From contig NZ_BDCR01000002.1 in assembly GCF_001618385.1 (NCBI RefSeq), positions 124,001-188,000 on the forward strand: 64,000 nt of DNA, written 5' to 3'. Position numbers and translations under genes: made by a program. This DNA comes from Paludibacter jiangxiensis. Lineage in GTDB: Bacteria; Bacteroidota; Bacteroidia; Bacteroidales; Paludibacteraceae. Position 1 is the first letter of the stretch, and every line of letters starts with the position of its first letter. The notes under the pieces were generated by a model. It saw only the letters and a list, made by a program, of their open reading frames with translations. It searched no databases and was not told the origin of the DNA. Shown here piece by piece: positions 55,096 through 63,486 of this stretch.

Positions 55096-56010
55096 ATGGT
55101 GGAAGAAAAAAACAGAGTGGCTTTGCTTTCAGTATTTGCTGCGATATTTCTGACGAGCTTCAAACTGATTATCGGTGTCCTTACCGGTAGTTTGGGTATT
55201 CTGTCCGAAGCATTGCACTCAGGCCTCGACCTGGTGGCTGCCGTGATTACCTTCTTCTCGGTTCGTATTTCCGATAAGCCTGCCGATAAGCAGCATAACT
55301 ATGGCCATGGTAAAATCGAAAACTTCTCCGCGTTTATCGAAACCATTCTTTTGTTGATTACCTGCGTGTGGATTGTGTCCGAAGCAATTGACCGGTTGGT
55401 AACAGGAAATACCCATATCGAAGTGTCGGTGTGGAGTTATGTGGTGGTAATCAGTTCCATTGTGGTGGATTTTACCCGTTCGAGAGCGTTGTATAAAGTG
55501 GCGAAAAAGCATAACAGTCAGGCGCTGGAAGCTGATGCACTTCATTTTTCAACAGACATCTGGAGTTCGGCCGTTGTATTGTTTGGTCTTATTTGTGCTA
55601 ACTTTGGGTTTTATTTTGCCGACTCCATTGCGGCGTTGATGGTTGCGGTAATCGTCTTGTTTGTTTCTTTTCGCCTAGGGAAAAAAGCGGTTGATGTGCT
55701 GTTGGATAAAGCTCCGCAAGAGACGATTACGCTTGTCGAAAATACCCTGAACTCATTCCCTGAAGTAAAGCTCTATCATCATCTTAAAGTACGTACAGCC
55801 GGAGCAGATACGTTTATCAAGTTCAATATCCACCTTGATCCGGATTTAAAGCTGCGCGATGTACATGAACTTTGCGACCGGATTGAACATTGCCTGATGG
55901 CTCAGATAAAACGAAGCGAAATATATATTCATGTCGAACCTCAGGATTCATGTCATTTGAAGGATGAGGAAAATCAAATCAATTTATTGCAACAAAATGG
56001 AAAAGAATAA
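55096..56010 (+). CDS. Cation diffusion facilitator (CDF) family metal exporter
   Basis: 304 aa, six membrane helices then a cytosolic domain. Metal-site motif in helix 2 'LSEALHSGLDLVAA' and in helix 5 'EADALHFSTDIWSS'; 'QHNYGHGKIENFSAF' is the conserved loop. The C-terminal domain ('VRTAGADTFIKFNIHLDP', 'IYIHVEP') has the ferredoxin-like fold. It exports Zn2+, Fe2+ or similar using the proton gradient; the exact metal is not decidable. Its end overlaps the next gene by 14 nt. Confidence 0.92.
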   Translation: MVEEKNRVALLSVFAAIFLTSFKLIIGVLTGSLGILSEALHSGLDLVAAVITFFSVRISDKPADKQHNYGHGKIENFSAFIETILLLITCVWIVSEAIDRLVTGNTHIEVSVWSYVVVISSIVVDFTRSRALYKVAKKHNSQALEADALHFSTDIWSSAVVLFGLICANFGFYFADSIAALMVAVIVLFVSFRLGKKAVDVLLDKAPQETITLVENTLNSFPEVKLYHHLKVRTAGADTFIKFNIHLDPDLKLRDVHELCDRIEHCLMAQIKRSEIYIHVEPQDSCHLKDEENQINLLQQNGKE

Positions 56011-56224
56011 AAAGAACAGACGGGTTCGCCAGGTGAGCCTTGCGTTGCTTTTGACGGTGGCTATTTTGCAAATCGCTACCATTGTGCTGATGGGAACCGG
56101 ATTTCGTGGTTTTGATGTGGGAGAATTGCACGAGTTTTGCGGCTTTTCATTATTTGCCCTGATTGCCGTTCACATTGTGGTGTTTCGCAAAATCCTCAAG
56201 GCTATTTTCTTTCCGAAAAATTGA
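55997..56224 (+). CDS. DUF4405-like two-helix membrane protein
   Basis: 75 aa (ATG 55997; a longer in-frame ATG at 55964 is inside the CDF gene). Two membrane helices, with 'GELHEFCGFSLFALIAVHIVVFRK' carrying His residues two turns apart from each helix, as in DUF4405 and cytochrome-b-like half units. It may bind heme or only be structural. It overlaps the CDF gene by 14 nt and is followed 3 nt later by the acyltransferase gene, so it is translationally coupled. Confidence 0.65.
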   Translation: MEKNKKNRRVRQVSLALLLTVAILQIATIVLMGTGFRGFDVGELHEFCGFSLFALIAVHIVVFRKILKAIFFPKN

Positions 56225-56227
56225 TTA

Positions 56228-57229
56228 GTGCAGGTGGAATTGAAAGCAAGGGATTACGGCATTGACTGGCTGAAGGCGTTTGCCATCATTTTGATGGTAC
56301 TGGGCCATGCCATTCAGTATTCGTTAGTGAGCAATTTCGATTCCAATATCATTTTCCGCCTGATATACTCTTTTCACATGCCGCTTTTTATATGCATTAG
56401 CGGCTATCTCATTTCGCCCGGTAAAAATATCGGCTTTTTGTGGAAACAATTCAAATTGCTGATTATCCCTTTTCTGCTTTGGATGGTTTTGTATTCGCTC
56501 TATTACAGGCGCATGGATCTTCACAACCGAAATTGGGCGATACTTCCCAACTATTATTTGCAGGTTTTTCAATCTCCGGGTAAGGGTGGCCTGTGGTTCT
56601 TGTGGGCACTTTATGTGGTAGATGTGTTCTATTTCTTCCTGCGTAAAAGCCGGTACTTTTATCTCTTGTCAGTGTCAGTAGTGGTGTTGATGTATGCGTT
56701 GACGCTTTATTCCCCCGAGTTGAATTTCTATGGGTTGGGACTGTTTAAGATCTATTACCCCTATTTCCTTTTGGGCTGCTTTTTGCGTCAATATCAGATT
56801 GCTGATAAGATTAAAAAATGGCAGGTTATACTATTGATTGTAGTGATGGTATTCTTTCAGATTGCATGGGCGCGAACCGGATCGGTGTATGCTTTTGGAA
56901 TGCCCATCGCTCATGATAACAACTCCATATATGCACTCATAGTGCGTATTTTGACTCCTGTGCCGGTGTTATTACTTCTTTTTAAGCTAAGTCGCTATTG
57001 TAGAAAGAGCAATGTTGTGGTACAATGGCTGTCCGTAAATACACTATCTGTTTACGCGTCTCATTTTATGTGGGTGTATCTGTTTGTTTACCTGCTGTCC
57101 TCTACCATCCTCGAACGTAGCGATGTTGAAATTTTTATCGTATTTATTGTTGCATTGGTTCTTACATGGGCAACAGTGGCGGGCATAAACAGAGTGCCGG
57201 TTGTCAGAAAGCTTTTGTTCGGACGATAA
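56228..57229 (+). CDS. Acyltransferase 3 family membrane protein
   Basis: 333 aa from GTG 56228. 'GIDWLKAFAIILMVLGHAIQY' carries the helix-1 His, 'SFHMPLFICISGYLIS' and 'GGLWFLWALYVVDVFYF' are family motifs, and about ten helices follow. It acylates an exported sugar polymer or lipid; the acceptor is unknown. Terminal gene of the SDR-CDF unit. Its stop ends at 57229 and the convergent corA stop begins at 57230. Confidence 0.85.
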   Translation: MQVELKARDYGIDWLKAFAIILMVLGHAIQYSLVSNFDSNIIFRLIYSFHMPLFICISGYLISPGKNIGFLWKQFKLLIIPFLLWMVLYSLYYRRMDLHNRNWAILPNYYLQVFQSPGKGGLWFLWALYVVDVFYFFLRKSRYFYLLSVSVVVLMYALTLYSPELNFYGLGLFKIYYPYFLLGCFLRQYQIADKIKKWQVILLIVVMVFFQIAWARTGSVYAFGMPIAHDNNSIYALIVRILTPVPVLLLLFKLSRYCRKSNVVVQWLSVNTLSVYASHFMWVYLFVYLLSSTILERSDVEIFIVFIVALVLTWATVAGINRVPVVRKLLFGR

Positions 57230-58333
57230 TCAGAACCATTTTTTTCGTTTGAAATAAAAAATCATCCCAACAGAAATAATGACTACCACACCCCAGAAAG
57301 CCAGATAACCATACGTCCAACCTGTCTCGGGTATTGTCTTGAAATTCATTCCGTAAACTCCGGCTAAAAATGTGATAGGAATAAAAAAGGCAGAAAAAAG
57401 GGTCAAAACCTTCATTATTTCGTTCAAACGATTGCTTACTGCCGACATGTAAAGGTCCATCATTCCAGAAGTTATTTCCCGTAAACTATCCAGACTTTCG
57501 ATGAGTTGTACTGTGTGATCGTAGATGTCGCGAAAGTAAATTCTGGTGCCATCGTTAATCAGTTCGTGTTCCGATATTTGCAATGCGGTAACTACTTCGC
57601 GGGTTGGCCATATCATTTTCTTTGCATATACCAGTCTTCTTTTTAACTTGTAGATGGCTTCCTGATTAGCATTTACCGGCGACATGATCAACTCATCTTC
57701 GGCAGCTTCGATTGTTTCTCCCACATTCTCCAACAGCGAAAAATACTGGTCGATTATAATGTCGCAAAGAGCAAAAAGCAGGTAGTCGGAGGAGAATCGT
57801 CTGATGCGGCCTTTTGTGGCAAATATCCGGTTGCGTAATGCATCGAATAAAGCCGGTGTTGTTTCATGAAAAGAGACGACAAAACGGTCGCCAAGAATCA
57901 TGCTTACTTGTTCTACAGTGACTTCGTTTGTCACCGGTTCTAATTGTAGAGCCTTAAGTACGACAAAGATGTAGTTCTCCCGTTCAATCATGATAGGGCG
58001 CTGCGTAGTGTTGGCAATAGCTTCCACGTCGAGGGAGTTGATGCAAAGTTGTTCGCCTAACTGATTGAGAAAATCAGTGTTGTGTACGCCCGAAATCTGC
58101 ACCCACTTCAGCGTTGGCGATGCCATTTCGGTTTGCAGGTCAGGCAAAGAAACGATTTGTTTCTCTTCAACCGACGCTTCGTCATAAGCAATCATATTGA
58201 TGCTTATCGTCTCCTGACGGGGCATCCCGATATATTCAACAGTACCCGGAGAAGTGCCTTTCTGAGCCATTCGGGGCACAAACTTGTGAAGATCAATCTT
58301 CTTGATGTTGCGGAATGATGCAGCGCGTTTCAT
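57230..58333 (-). CDS. corA: CorA-type magnesium/cobalt transporter
   Basis: 367 aa. A large cytosolic N-terminal domain ('VQISGVHNTDFLNQLGEQLCINSLDVEAI' with the typical LGIHPLxxEDI-like region) precedes two C-terminal helices. The pore signature 'YGMNF' (GMN) follows the first helix ('FFIPITFLAGVYGMNF'), then 'GYLAFWGVVVIISVGMIFYFKRKKW' ends the protein. Homopentameric Mg2+ channel in the inner membrane. Confidence 0.95.
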   Translation of the reverse strand: MKRAASFRNIKKIDLHKFVPRMAQKGTSPGTVEYIGMPRQETISINMIAYDEASVEEKQIVSLPDLQTEMASPTLKWVQISGVHNTDFLNQLGEQLCINSLDVEAIANTTQRPIMIERENYIFVVLKALQLEPVTNEVTVEQVSMILGDRFVVSFHETTPALFDALRNRIFATKGRIRRFSSDYLLFALCDIIIDQYFSLLENVGETIEAAEDELIMSPVNANQEAIYKLKRRLVYAKKMIWPTREVVTALQISEHELINDGTRIYFRDIYDHTVQLIESLDSLREITSGMMDLYMSAVSNRLNEIMKVLTLFSAFFIPITFLAGVYGMNFKTIPETGWTYGYLAFWGVVVIISVGMIFYFKRKKWF

Positions 58334-58350
58334 AGTGATGAAGTTTTTCT

Positions 58351-59835
58351 TTATGGATGCAATTTCGTTCCTGCAGGAGGCAGATAACCTTTACATTCAA
58401 AGACGGCAAATTTACGTTGAACGATACCTTTGTCATTTTTCAATATAATGCTGTCCAGCGGGCTAACGTTTTTGAAATAACGTTGAAGAATATCCTGCAC
58501 TTTCCCTTCGTCCTGACGTTTGCGTTTGTTCAGTTCTGAAGTGACGTAGATGGCATTTCGACCTGCCAGCGATTGAACGTTACGGTCGTCAAGAGCAAAC
58601 TGGAAAGCGTGTTTTTCAATCAGATTACCTCCGTATACATGTTCCGGTAGATAAAAGTTGAGCGCCGCAGAGGTTTTATATGAGTCGTCGGAGAATACGA
58701 TGTAGCCGGGATGTTGGTCTTTTACGGTTTTAACCTCTTTGGTAAGCTTGTTCCATCCCCACCAGGTGTCGTCCGAATTGACGGGAATCGGCATCCAGGC
58801 TAATTCAATAAAAGCCAGAATGTGCAGCAATACGGAGAGGCCTGTTTGCCAGCGAATAATCTTATCCGTTTTCAGATAAGAGACCCCAAGGATTGCTCCC
58901 GTGAAGTAAACAGGCATAATCCAGTTTACTTTTACCCAATAAATAAAAGCGATGGCCGTAAAGCAAAGAAAAAACGGAACGGTAAACGAAGCAGATAAAA
59001 GCGTATTTGTTTCAAATTTATTCCGAGTGAAGAGTTTTCGGATGGAGTCGAATGAAGAACGGAAAATAAGCAGGAAGAATACCGGTAATGCAAGACCCAG
59101 CTGACTGCCAAAGTAACCCAGAAAAAGCCGCGGCTGGAATTGGAATCCGGTCGACATGCTCGATGCCCGTTCGGTAGATTGATATTTGATGGATATAAAA
59201 TCGTTTTGGATATTCCAGACAATGACGGGTAAACTTGCTGCGATAAAAGCGATGACAAACAAGATAAATTGTCCTGTAATCAGCTTTTTTCGATGGTCTT
59301 TAGAGCAAAGCAAAAACAGAAACAGTCCGAAACCCAGAAATACTGCCGTATATTTGCTGTCGAATGCAAGGCCGGAGGTTATTCCACCCAGTAGCCAGTA
59401 GTGCCATTTGTTTTCTGTAACAGCTTTGTGGATAATAAGTAAGCTTAAAGCCCAGAAAAATAACAGCGGAACATCCGGTGTGCTGTTAACGCACAAAAGC
59501 GTGATAAATGGAGCTGTTACAATGAGCAGGAAGGCTTTTCTGAGTGCGTCTCCGCTTAGAATTCTTTTTAGGAAGAGATAGAAAATGTATAGAGTGCCAG
59601 ATGTGACCAGAAAATCAGCGGCATGAAGCGTAAATACTGATTTGCCAAACAAGGTGGTTGCCAATCGAAGCATATACGCAATCATCGGAGGATGGTCGAA
59701 ATAGGACAGGGCAAGATGATCGCCGTAGTAGCAATAATAAGCATCCTGTGGCATTAACCCCATGGTAGAGGCCAGTATGATTCGTAGCAACGAGAAAAGA
59801 ATGATGGTACCTATAAACTCTTTTTGTTTTGTCAT
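58351..59835 (-). CDS. Glycosyltransferase family 39 (ArnT/PMT-like) membrane protein
   Basis: 494 aa from ATG 59835 (a TTG at 59886 would add 17 residues). About ten helices. The first periplasmic loop has 'GLMPQDAYYCYYGDHLALSYFDHPPMIAYML', the acidic residue and D-H-P-P motif of GT39 enzymes that use polyprenyl-phosphate sugars. The C-terminal soluble part ends 'VFECKGYLPPAG'. It probably glycosylates lipid A, a glycan or protein in the periplasm. 17 nt upstream of corA on the same strand, so possibly cotranscribed. Confidence 0.85.
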   Translation of the reverse strand: MTKQKEFIGTIILFSLLRIILASTMGLMPQDAYYCYYGDHLALSYFDHPPMIAYMLRLATTLFGKSVFTLHAADFLVTSGTLYIFYLFLKRILSGDALRKAFLLIVTAPFITLLCVNSTPDVPLLFFWALSLLIIHKAVTENKWHYWLLGGITSGLAFDSKYTAVFLGFGLFLFLLCSKDHRKKLITGQFILFVIAFIAASLPVIVWNIQNDFISIKYQSTERASSMSTGFQFQPRLFLGYFGSQLGLALPVFFLLIFRSSFDSIRKLFTRNKFETNTLLSASFTVPFFLCFTAIAFIYWVKVNWIMPVYFTGAILGVSYLKTDKIIRWQTGLSVLLHILAFIELAWMPIPVNSDDTWWGWNKLTKEVKTVKDQHPGYIVFSDDSYKTSAALNFYLPEHVYGGNLIEKHAFQFALDDRNVQSLAGRNAIYVTSELNKRKRQDEGKVQDILQRYFKNVSPLDSIILKNDKGIVQRKFAVFECKGYLPPAGTKLHP

Positions 59836-60257
59836 TGTATGAACGGTATCGTTAAAATTCTGAATTGATGATTCTTTAATGTGCAAATTGACAGGTTACA
59901 AAGGTACGTTTTTTTCTTTAAGTCAATTTTTGGTGTCAAAATCATTGTTTTGAAGATAAAAAAATGACTGGTTGTGATTTTTTTGCTTTGAAAAGTTTTG
60001 AATTTTAAATATCAGACAGACAATTGATTAGAATGTATATTATGACGTTAAAATTGTTGGAAACGTTAACGGCAGACTTATATTTGTAAAAAATAATGCT
60101 GAAAATTTGGCACTTACGAGATACATTTTGTTACTTTGCAGCCAATTAATAAAAGGTGAACTGTAGATGTACGTGAGTTGTATGTCGCTGAATATCAGTT
60201 TTTGATAAAAAGATATTCTGAATGGTGTTTGTAAATTATTCTCAAAAATAGTACGAT
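59836..60257. other. Divergent intergenic region with the topA promoters
   Basis: About 420 bp without a gene, AT-rich. It holds the candidate promoter at 60056-60086 and a second, weaker one: TTTG (60106-60109), 21-nt spacer, TTACTTTG (60131-60138). Confidence 0.5.
60056..60086 (+). promoter_or_regulatory. Candidate topA promoter
   Basis: GTTG (60056-60059), 19-nt spacer, TATATTTG (60079-60086). The -7 box is exact and the -33 box has one mismatch. Transcription would begin near 60093, about 165 nt before ATG 60258. Confidence 0.6.
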
Positions 60258-62585
60258 ATGTCGAAAAACTTGGTAATTGTTGAGTCGCCGGCGAAGGCGA
60301 AAACGATTGAAAAATTTCTGGGCGGTGATTATACCGTCATGTCAAGTTTTGGACATATACGTGATCTTAGCGAACACGATTTAGGTGTGGATGTGAAGCA
60401 TGGCTTCAAACCTATATATAATGTATCGACCGATAAGAAAAAACTGGTTAGCGAGCTCAAGAAAGCCGCAGAAACGGCAGAAGTCGTTTGGTTGGCTTCC
60501 GATGAGGACCGGGAGGGAGAAGCAATTGCATGGCACTTATTTGAAGCGCTGAAACTCAAAAAAGAGAAGACCCGCCGCATTGTCTTTCACGAAATTACAA
60601 AGCCAGCCATTCTCAAGGCAATTGAAAATCCCCGCGATATTGATACCGATCTGGTAAACGCTCAGCAAGCACGTCGTATTCTCGACCGTCTTGTGGGTTT
60701 TGAGCTTTCTCCGGTGTTGTGGCGTAAGGTAAAATCGTCACTTTCAGCAGGTCGCGTGCAATCCGTGGCGGTTCGCCTCATTGTTGACCGCGAACGCGAA
60801 ATTCAGGCGTTTGTGTCAGACTCAGCTTTTCGGGTTATTGCTATTTTCACGGTTTTCGATGCCGATGGTAAGCCTGTAGAGTTGAAAGCCGAATTGCAAC
60901 AACGTTTCAAAACGAAGGAAGAGGCGCATGCTTTTCTTGAAAAATGCAAAAGCAGCATCTATTCTATTGACGATATAGTAACCCGTCCCTCCAAACGTTC
61001 ACCGGCGCCTCCGTTTACTACCTCAACCTTGCAGCAGGAAGCTGCCCGCAAACTGGGCTATTCCGTGTCGCAAACCATGATGATTGCTCAAAAACTTTAC
61101 GAAGCAGGGCAAATCACCTATATGCGTACCGACTCTGTCAATCTTTCCGATTTGGCATTAGGTGCATCCAAAGAAGAAATTTTCAATACAATGGGCGAAA
61201 GTTACTGGCAATTCCGTCAGTTTCACACCAAAACCAAAGGCGCACAGGAAGCGCACGAGGCAATTCGTCCTACCTATATGAATAAGCACCAGATAACAGG
61301 AACGGCTCAGGAAAAGAACCTTTATTCGCTGATTTGGAAACGTACCATTGCATCGCAAATGAGTGATGCAGAACTCGAACGTACAACCGTAACCATCGGA
61401 CTGAACAATGCTACTGAGAAATTTGTGGCAACAGGAGAGGTGATTAAATTCGACGGGTTCCTGAAAGTGTATCTGGAATCGACTGATGATGAAGCTGAGT
61501 CGTCAGATTCAGAATCACTGTTGCCTCCTTTGAAAATAAAGCAACAGCTTGAGATGCAGAATGTGACAGCGCAGCAGCGTTATACTCAACGTCCGCCGCG
61601 TTACAACGAAGCTGCTCTTGTTCGTAAACTGGAGGAACTGGGTATCGGACGTCCTTCAACCTACGCTCCGACTATTTCTACTATCCAAAAAAGGAAATAC
61701 GTTGAAAAATCCAACCTTGATGGTGAGACCCGCGATTTTATTCTGTTGACTCTTACCAAGGGAAAAATAAAGGAAGAGGTAAAGAATGAGCGTTTCGGCG
61801 CCGATAAGGGCAAATTGATCCCAACCGACATCGGTATGGTGGTGAATGACTTCCTGACAGATTATTTCCCTGATATTCTTGATTATAACTTTACGGCTAA
61901 TGTGGAAAAAGAATTTGACGACATTGCCGAAGGCGATCTCGACTGGCAAAAGTCGCTGGATGATTTTTATAAGAAATTCCACCCGACAGTAGAAGAAGCT
62001 ATTGCCAACTCTGAACGTCGTACAGGAGAACGTATTCTGGGAACGGATCCGAAAACCGGACGTCAGGTGTCCGTGCGTATCGGTCGCTTTGGTCCGATGG
62101 TGCAGATCGGGACCAAGGAAGAAGAAGATAAACCTCAGTTTGCCTCGCTCACAAAAGGGCAAATGATTGACACCATTACGTTGGAAGAAGCGCTGGAACT
62201 GTTTAAATTGCCACGCAGTCTGGGCGAATTTGAAGGAAAGGAAATGATTGCGGCGATCGGTCGTTTTGGGGCCTATGTGCGTCACAATTCCGTGTTTACC
62301 TCTCTGCCGAAGACGGAAGATCCGATGAGCATCACTGCCGAAAGAGCCATCGAACTTATTCTTGCGAAGCGTGAAGCTGACAAAAACAAGATCATCAAAA
62401 CGTTTGAACAGGATGCTGACCTGAAAGTGTTGAATGGACGTTACGGCCCCTATATCGCATATCAAAAAAAGAACTTCAAAATCCCGGCAAAGACAGAACC
62501 TGCATCGCTTACGTTCGAAGCATGCATGGAAATAGTCAATGCCGAACCGAAAGAAACTAAAAAAACTACCCGTAAGAAAAAGTAG
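60258..62585 (+). CDS. topA: DNA topoisomerase I
   Basis: 775 aa type IA topoisomerase that relaxes negative supercoils. The N-terminal Toprim domain has 'IVESPAKAKTIEKFLG' and 'LASDEDREGEAIAWHL' (DxDxE); 'SSLSAGRVQSVAVRLIVDRE' follows, the catalytic Tyr288 is in 'YMRTDSVNLS' and 'GIGRPSTYAPTIS' is the hinge region. Instead of four-Cys zinc fingers, the C-terminus has repeats of the type 'GRFGPMVQIG', 'GRFGAYVRHN' and 'GRYGPYIAYQ', then a Lys-rich tail. This zinc-less ending is usual in Bacteroidota. Confidence 0.96.
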   Translation: MSKNLVIVESPAKAKTIEKFLGGDYTVMSSFGHIRDLSEHDLGVDVKHGFKPIYNVSTDKKKLVSELKKAAETAEVVWLASDEDREGEAIAWHLFEALKLKKEKTRRIVFHEITKPAILKAIENPRDIDTDLVNAQQARRILDRLVGFELSPVLWRKVKSSLSAGRVQSVAVRLIVDREREIQAFVSDSAFRVIAIFTVFDADGKPVELKAELQQRFKTKEEAHAFLEKCKSSIYSIDDIVTRPSKRSPAPPFTTSTLQQEAARKLGYSVSQTMMIAQKLYEAGQITYMRTDSVNLSDLALGASKEEIFNTMGESYWQFRQFHTKTKGAQEAHEAIRPTYMNKHQITGTAQEKNLYSLIWKRTIASQMSDAELERTTVTIGLNNATEKFVATGEVIKFDGFLKVYLESTDDEAESSDSESLLPPLKIKQQLEMQNVTAQQRYTQRPPRYNEAALVRKLEELGIGRPSTYAPTISTIQKRKYVEKSNLDGETRDFILLTLTKGKIKEEVKNERFGADKGKLIPTDIGMVVNDFLTDYFPDILDYNFTANVEKEFDDIAEGDLDWQKSLDDFYKKFHPTVEEAIANSERRTGERILGTDPKTGRQVSVRIGRFGPMVQIGTKEEEDKPQFASLTKGQMIDTITLEEALELFKLPRSLGEFEGKEMIAAIGRFGAYVRHNSVFTSLPKTEDPMSITAERAIELILAKREADKNKIIKTFEQDADLKVLNGRYGPYIAYQKKNFKIPAKTEPASLTFEACMEIVNAEPKETKKTTRKKK

Positions 62586-62644
62586 TTGCAGCAGGAATCA
62601 AATATATCATTGTTGATTATATTTGCTATATAAAAATCACCAGT

Positions 62645-63235
62645 ATGTATCTCGATTCCTCGTTTCTTACCATTGATGCGGGTTTTCAGCCTTCCGTAGG
62701 TCGGCTGTTAGTTGCAGAGCCATTTATGAACGAGCCATATTTTGGCCGTTCGGTGATTCTGCTTACCCAGCATTCCAACCTTGGTAGTATGGGGCTGGTG
62801 CTCAATAAACCACTCAAATTATACCTTCACGAAATCTTAGAGGGCGTCAAAGTAGAGGAGAATATTCCTGTTTTTTGTGGCGGCCCTGTAGGATCAAAAT
62901 CTCTTTTCTATTTGCACAATTTGTCAGAGGTTCCTCAAAGTTTTCAGATTACTAAAAACCTCTATCTGGGGGGCGATTTTGAATGGTTGATGGATAACCT
63001 TAATGCAGGACTGGGAGCTGCGGCTAAAGTACGGTTCTTTCTTGGTTATGCGGGATGGGATGAGGGTCAGTTGCAGGACGAAATAAAACACCAGTCATGG
63101 TTGGTGACCAAACTGGCGACAGACGAAATTCTGCATATGCCGGGGTACGAATCACTCTGGAGTCGTTCTATGCAGTCGCTGGGCGGTAAGTACAAGCGTT
63201 GGGCCGAATTTCCTCAAAACCCCAATCTTAACTGA
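62645..63235 (+). CDS. YqgE/AlgH family protein
   Basis: 196 aa. 'GRLLVAEPFMNEPYFGRSVILL', 'MGLVLNKPLKLYLHEIL', 'FCGGPVGSKSLFYLHNL', 'LYLGGDFEWLMDNL' and 'FFLGYAGWDEGQLQDEI' are the conserved blocks of the UPF0301 family. AlgH was first linked to alginate control in Pseudomonas, but the fold gives no clear catalytic role. Located 59 nt after topA; a MITE-like repeat follows. Confidence 0.93.
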   Translation: MYLDSSFLTIDAGFQPSVGRLLVAEPFMNEPYFGRSVILLTQHSNLGSMGLVLNKPLKLYLHEILEGVKVEENIPVFCGGPVGSKSLFYLHNLSEVPQSFQITKNLYLGGDFEWLMDNLNAGLGAAAKVRFFLGYAGWDEGQLQDEIKHQSWLVTKLATDEILHMPGYESLWSRSMQSLGGKYKRWAEFPQNPNLN

Positions 63236-63278
63236 ATTGTTTTTCAGATAATTAAATGCTAGAGATATAGAAGATAGG

Positions 63279-63477
63279 AGGCTGTCTCAAAAGGCAATGT
63301 TGTTATTGATAACTTACAAGCTGAAAAGTTTTTTTACCCCTATATCCCCTAAAGGGGACTTTTACGCCAATAAAAACAGCAGATTTGTAGCCCCTTCAGG
63401 GGTTTGGGGTGAAAAAATAAAGATCTATTGTTGAATCGTAAGTTATTGTAAATCAATATACCTTTTGAGACAGCCTT
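63279..63477. mobile_element. 199-bp MITE-like element with 16-bp terminal inverted repeats
   Basis: AGGCTGTCTCAAAAGG at 63279-63294 and its exact complement CCTTTTGAGACAGCCT at 63462-63477. Subterminal repeats ATAACTTAC (63309-63317) and GTAAGTTAT (63439-63447) also pair. No coding frame inside; two small hairpins of the CCCCT/AGGGG type occupy the middle. The end sequence resembles the tips of IS1182/IS5-type insertion sequences. No clear target duplication is seen. Confidence 0.8.
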
Positions 63478-63486
63478 TCCTTTGTA

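Noticed and set aside
61656-62465. Long open frame opposite topA (about 270 codons)
   Set aside because: Antisense to a clear topoisomerase; composition is not protein-like and no motif is seen.
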